From Pseudomonas graminis (GTDB taxonomy: Bacteria > Pseudomonadota > Gammaproteobacteria > Pseudomonadales > Pseudomonadaceae), in the NCBI RefSeq assembly GCF_004364335.1, contig NZ_SOCR01000013.1, forward strand, positions 1-64,000: a DNA stretch of 64,000 nt. Reading direction: 5' to 3'. Positions within the stretch are counted from its first letter, which is position 1. Every line of letters begins with the position of its first letter. The notes under the pieces were generated by a model. It was not told the origin of the DNA. It made no database searches and was given only the letters and a program-made list of their open reading frames with translations. Below are positions 60,914 through 64,000 of the stretch, piece after piece. A program made the translations under genes and the position numbers.

Positions 60914-62476
60914 TCAGTGAACAGGGTTTCCGGAAGCCAGGTGCATGACCCGTTCCTGGGTGGCTTCGGCGCGGTCAAGGGTGCCCATCATTTCGCCTTC
61001 GTGCATCACCATGACCCGGTCGCTCATGCCCAGCACTTCCGGCAGCTCGGACGAAATCATAATCACTGCCATGCCTTCGCTGGCGAGCAGGGAAATCAGC
61101 CGATAGATCTCGGCCTTGGCGCCAACGTCGATGCCGCGGGTGGGCTCATCGAGAATCAGCACCCGCGGGTTGGTCATCAACCAGCGCGCCAGCAGCGCTT
61201 TCTGCTGATTGCCGCCGGACAGCGTGTCGATGCACTGCTCAAGGGACGGCGTCTTCACCCGCAGCTTTTTGCACATGTCTTCGCACAGCACGCGCAGGGC
61301 TTTCTGGTGGACAAAACCGTTGCCGACGTAATGGGGCAGCACCGCCATCTCCATGTTTTCCAGCACCGACAGGCAGGGAAACAGGCCGCTGAGCTTGCGA
61401 TCCTCGGTGAGCAACGCAAAGCCCTTCTCGATGGCGAAGTGCGGGTCGCTGACGCGGATCGGCGTGCCGTCGAGGAAAATTTCCCCGCGCGTGCTCGGGG
61501 TGATGCCGAAGATGGTTTCAGCAACGTTGGTGCGTCCCGAACCCATCAGCCCGGCAATGCCCAGCACTTCGCCTGCGTGCAGGTCGAACGACACGCCTTC
61601 GAAGACGCCGTCCAGAGCCAGGTCGCGCACCGACAGCAGCAACTTGCCGACTGGCTGATCGCGTTCGGGAAACAGCTGTGTCAGTTCACGGCCGACCATC
61701 ATGGAGATCAGGCTGTCGCCGTTCATGCTGTCGGCGCGCTGCAGGCCGATGTAGGCGCCGTCGCGGAACACCGCCACTTCATCGGCGATGGCGAACACTT
61801 CGTTCATCTTGTGGGTGATGTAGATGATGCCCTTACCCTGAGCGCGCAGGTCGGCAATGATCGAAAACAGGTGGGCCACCTCCGTCTCGGTGATGGCGGA
61901 GGTCGGCTCGTCCATGATCAGCACGTCGGAATCATAGGAAACAGCCTTGGCGATCTCGACCATCTGCCGTTCGGCGATGCTCAGGTTGCCGACCTGTTCT
62001 TCCGGATCGAGGTTGATGCGCAGGCGTTCGAGCAGTTCCGCCGTGCAGCGGTGCATCGCGCGGTGGTCGACCATGTGCAGGCCGTTGAGCTGCTCGCGGC
62101 CGATCCAGATGTTTTCGGCGATGCTCATGTGCGGCATCAGGTTGAGTTCCTGATGGATCATGGCGATGCCCGATTGCAGCGCCGCCAGCGGCGACTGGAA
62201 CACCACTGGCTTGCCACGCAGGCGGATTTCGCCGGTGTCGGGCTGGTAGATGCCCGCGATGATTTTCATCAGCGTGGACTTGCCCGCGCCGTTCTCGCCC
62301 ATCAGCGCCAGCACGCTGCCGGGCCGCACGCGCAGTTGCACGTTGTCCAGCGCCACTACCCCGGGGAAGCCCTTGCTGATGTTGGTGATTTCCAGCAGAT
62401 AAGGGTGCTCGGCGTCGTTCGCCGTCCCGGAGACGGGAGGGTTCGTTGAAGCCGAAGCGGTTGCGGAAGCGAACAT
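60914..62476 (-). CDS. Sugar ABC transporter ATP-binding protein (RbsA type)
   Basis: A 520-residue tandem ATPase. The first domain has GENGAGKSTLMKI and LSIAERQMVEIAKA with DEPTSAITE; the second has LSGGNQQKALLARWL with DEPTRGIDVGAK and a degenerate Walker A, as usual in the RbsA family. It powers import through the RbsC-type permease. The start at 62476 follows GAGGAG. An Ala/Ser/Thr-rich N-terminal tail of about 25 residues precedes the conserved domain. Confidence 0.92.
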   Translation of the reverse strand: MFASATASASTNPPVSGTANDAEHPYLLEITNISKGFPGVVALDNVQLRVRPGSVLALMGENGAGKSTLMKIIAGIYQPDTGEIRLRGKPVVFQSPLAALQSGIAMIHQELNLMPHMSIAENIWIGREQLNGLHMVDHRAMHRCTAELLERLRINLDPEEQVGNLSIAERQMVEIAKAVSYDSDVLIMDEPTSAITETEVAHLFSIIADLRAQGKGIIYITHKMNEVFAIADEVAVFRDGAYIGLQRADSMNGDSLISMMVGRELTQLFPERDQPVGKLLLSVRDLALDGVFEGVSFDLHAGEVLGIAGLMGSGRTNVAETIFGITPSTRGEIFLDGTPIRVSDPHFAIEKGFALLTEDRKLSGLFPCLSVLENMEMAVLPHYVGNGFVHQKALRVLCEDMCKKLRVKTPSLEQCIDTLSGGNQQKALLARWLMTNPRVLILDEPTRGIDVGAKAEIYRLISLLASEGMAVIMISSELPEVLGMSDRVMVMHEGEMMGTLDRAEATQERVMHLASGNPVH

Positions 62477-62560
62477 GGTCACAGGCTCCTCGGGTGACAG
62501 GGTCGGCAGAGGCACGACGTGCGGTGCTCTGCCGGGTGTCAGTCGGTGTGAGGTCAGCGG

Positions 62561-63487
62561 TTATTTGAAGGTGTTGACGTTGTCCGGCGTGATCAGCTTG
62601 AAGGGGATCACGATGGCCTGTTCGGCCAGCGTTTCCTTCTTCGCCAGTTTCACGGCCGCATCGATGGCGCCCTCGCCCTGCCCCTTGGCGTCCTGGAACA
62701 CCGAGACCGAGAGGTCGCCTTTCTTGACCGCGCTCAGGCCGTCCGGCGTGCCGTCGACGCCGGCCACAAACACCTCACCTTTCTTGCCCGCCTGCTTCAG
62801 CGCCATGGCGGCGCCGATGGCCATTTCGTCGTTGTTGGAGATGACCGCTTTGAAGTCACCGCCCTGGGTTAGCCAGTCATTGGTGACGTCCATGCCGCGC
62901 TGACGCTGCCAGGCGCCGGTTTGCTCCTGGGTGACTTTGATGTTGGGGTAGTTTTTCAGAACTTCTTTCACGCCCGCCGTGCGGTCGCGGGTCGAGTTGT
63001 TGGCCAGCTCACCGAGCAAGATGACGACGTTGCCTTTGCCGTCCATCTTCTTGGCCAGGTATTCCATCTGCATGCGCCCGGCTTCTTTGTCGTCCGAGGT
63101 CACGGAAGCAACGCCTGCGGGCAGTTTCGGATCGTCCGGGCGGCGGTTGACGTAAACCAGCGGGATGCCGGCGGCCGTGGCCATCTTGGTGATGCGGTTG
63201 GTCGCTTCGGTGTCGACCGGGTTGACGATGAGCGCATCGACTTTCTTGCCGATCAGCTCCTGCACCTGGTCGAGCTGTTTGTTCACGTCATTGCGGCCAT
63301 CGACGAACTGCAGATCGACGCCGCCCATGGCTTTGACTTTCTTGTCCATGTCCTCGCGCATGTAGGTCAGGTAGGTGTCATCGAACTGCGACATGGACAC
63401 GCCGATCTTCAGGTCGGCCGCCAGGGTGGCGCCGCTGCTGAGCATCAGGGCCAGGGCGAGTGAGGTGAAACGGAGTGGGGTATTCAT
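62561..63487 (-). CDS. Sugar-binding protein of an ABC importer, inositol/rhizopine type
   Basis: A 308-residue periplasmic binding protein with a signal peptide (about 1-23, ending TLAAD). VGVSM-like KIGVSMSQFDDTYLTYMRED, IPLVYVNRRPD, SNNDEMAIGAAMALK and VFQDAKGQGEGAIDAA resemble rhizopine (MocB) and myo-inositol binding proteins more than ribose binders, from recalled sequences. It leads the operon and captures the substrate. The start at 63487 was taken at the signal peptide. Inositol breakdown genes are not in the window but may lie to the right. Confidence 0.85.
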   Translation of the reverse strand: MNTPLRFTSLALALMLSSGATLAADLKIGVSMSQFDDTYLTYMREDMDKKVKAMGGVDLQFVDGRNDVNKQLDQVQELIGKKVDALIVNPVDTEATNRITKMATAAGIPLVYVNRRPDDPKLPAGVASVTSDDKEAGRMQMEYLAKKMDGKGNVVILLGELANNSTRDRTAGVKEVLKNYPNIKVTQEQTGAWQRQRGMDVTNDWLTQGGDFKAVISNNDEMAIGAAMALKQAGKKGEVFVAGVDGTPDGLSAVKKGDLSVSVFQDAKGQGEGAIDAAVKLAKKETLAEQAIVIPFKLITPDNVNTFK

Positions 63488-64000
63488 GAACGGTCTTTCT
63501 CCAGATTCTTGTTGTTGTAATGGCAGAGCTGACGACGGCTGGAGGTGCTGACGCTTAGCGCGGAGCCGTTGGCGCCGTGTCTGAAAGATGCGCGACCGAC
63601 CCGCCCGATGCCCCGCACACCACAACGCCGCGGCGTTCGACGCAGAGCACGTGAGCGATGGTTTCAAGGGCGGATTCAAAGGCGGGGGCAGCGTTGATCA
63701 ATCTGCGGGAAGCTGCGCGGGAAACAGCACGGGGAATGGCGGGAAGCGCGAGTAAGAAGGGACGGCAAGCCTTGGCGGCTGATCTGAAGATGTTCATCGG
63801 CGGTACCTGTCTGCGATTGGCTTTCTTGTTTTTGTGTCGCTCGTTCGGCCTGCTGCCGGGAGACCCGACACCAGGCGCTGACGGCGATCGTCGGCAACCT
63901 GGAAATGACTCTATTGGAAAATAATTTCTACTTCAACAGCTTTTAGAATTAATTTCTATTTTGATGTTTGGTCGTCAGAAGCTCAGTTATCGGGGGTGTA
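63488..64000. other. Upstream region of the ABC importer, AT-rich at the edge
   Basis: About 510 bases with no credible gene; overlapping frames at 63658-63924 and 63676-63897 have no supporting features. The last 100 bases are strikingly AT-rich and contain GAA/TTC palindromes, so a promoter for a gene beyond the window or for the importer is likely here. Confidence 0.5.
63916..63958. promoter_or_regulatory. Two GAA-TTC palindromes, possible IolR-type operators
   Basis: GGAAAATAATTTC (63916-63928) contains GAA-N6-TTC, and TAGAATTAATTTCTA (63944-63958) is a near palindrome with GAA-N5-TTC, about 31 nt apart centre to centre. RpiR-type inositol regulators (IolR) bind GAA-N6-TTC-like sites. 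The link is inferred from the sugar-binding protein type. Confidence 0.4.

Noticed and set aside
63658..63924. An 88-codon plus-strand frame and an overlapping minus-strand frame near the right edge
   Set aside because: Both lack ribosome sites and family features, and they overlap each other in the upstream region of the binding-protein gene.

Overview
The window looks like a chromosomal segment of a Pseudomonas of the fluorescens/syringae type. The reasons are high GC content, several families of GC-rich REP hairpins between genes, and a gene set familiar from that genus: the dehydrocarnitine/short-chain fatty acid genes dhcR-dhcA-dhcB-atoE, pyrF next to a DUF2897 gene, pdxB, tusA, an Mrp (Sha) antiporter with fused A and B subunits, and a two-cysteine DksA. 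No prophage, insertion sequence, CRISPR array, tRNA or complete rRNA gene was seen. The left edge carries strong minus-strand promoter elements that probably belong to an rRNA operon lying outside the window.

Layout. 1-473: promoters facing left. 474-4677: small lipoprotein, TetR regulator with a divergent short-chain dehydrogenase and an isomerase, and an aminopeptidase P. 4678-24304: a 16-gene exopolysaccharide locus read rightwards and closed by a strong terminator. 24554-25420: FMN reductase and a lipoprotein. 25719-31397: GntP permease, LysR regulator, CoA-transferase subunits and AtoE. 31732-37529: regulators and small-molecule enzymes. 37804-45404: DUF2442 protein, GlpQ, PyrF, small proteins, a periplasmic binding protein, an exonuclease, PpnP and an ABC exporter. 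45587-53394: PdxB, TusA and the Mrp antiporter. 53502-59365: repeat-rich accessory stretch with a DUF2235 lipase-like protein, a chemoreceptor and a DksA paralogue. 59796-63487: a sugar (probably inositol-type) ABC importer.

The most interesting system is the exopolysaccharide locus. It has a near-consensus sigma70 promoter (5206-5234), then a leader of about 345 nt with a terminator-like hairpin and two copies of the ops core GGCGGTAGC, 99 nt apart (5418 and 5517). The operon itself encodes a NusG/RfaH-type factor (13594-14118). This reads as a self-contained processive antitermination circuit: the locus makes its own elongation factor, which would load at ops sites in its own leader and let polymerase cross about 18 kb. 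The enzymes fit a Wzx/Wzy-type pathway: a polyprenyl-phosphate sugar transferase primes the lipid, five glycosyltransferases extend it, an acyltransferase and possibly a DegT aminotransferase, a WbqC protein and an Fe(II)/2-oxoglutarate dioxygenase-like protein modify it, Wzx flips it, and Wzc, Wzb and Wza control length and export. A periplasmic glycoside hydrolase is included. No Wzy polymerase is recognisable.

Other points worth attention: arrays of a 7-nt periodic repeat at two places, a threefold tandem repeat of about 222 bp with REP hairpins inside, a hybrid REP pair, an orphan DUF2235 lipase-like gene, and enzymes lacking a usual catalytic residue (short-chain dehydrogenase with Phe for Tyr; amidotransferase-like protein with Gln for His).
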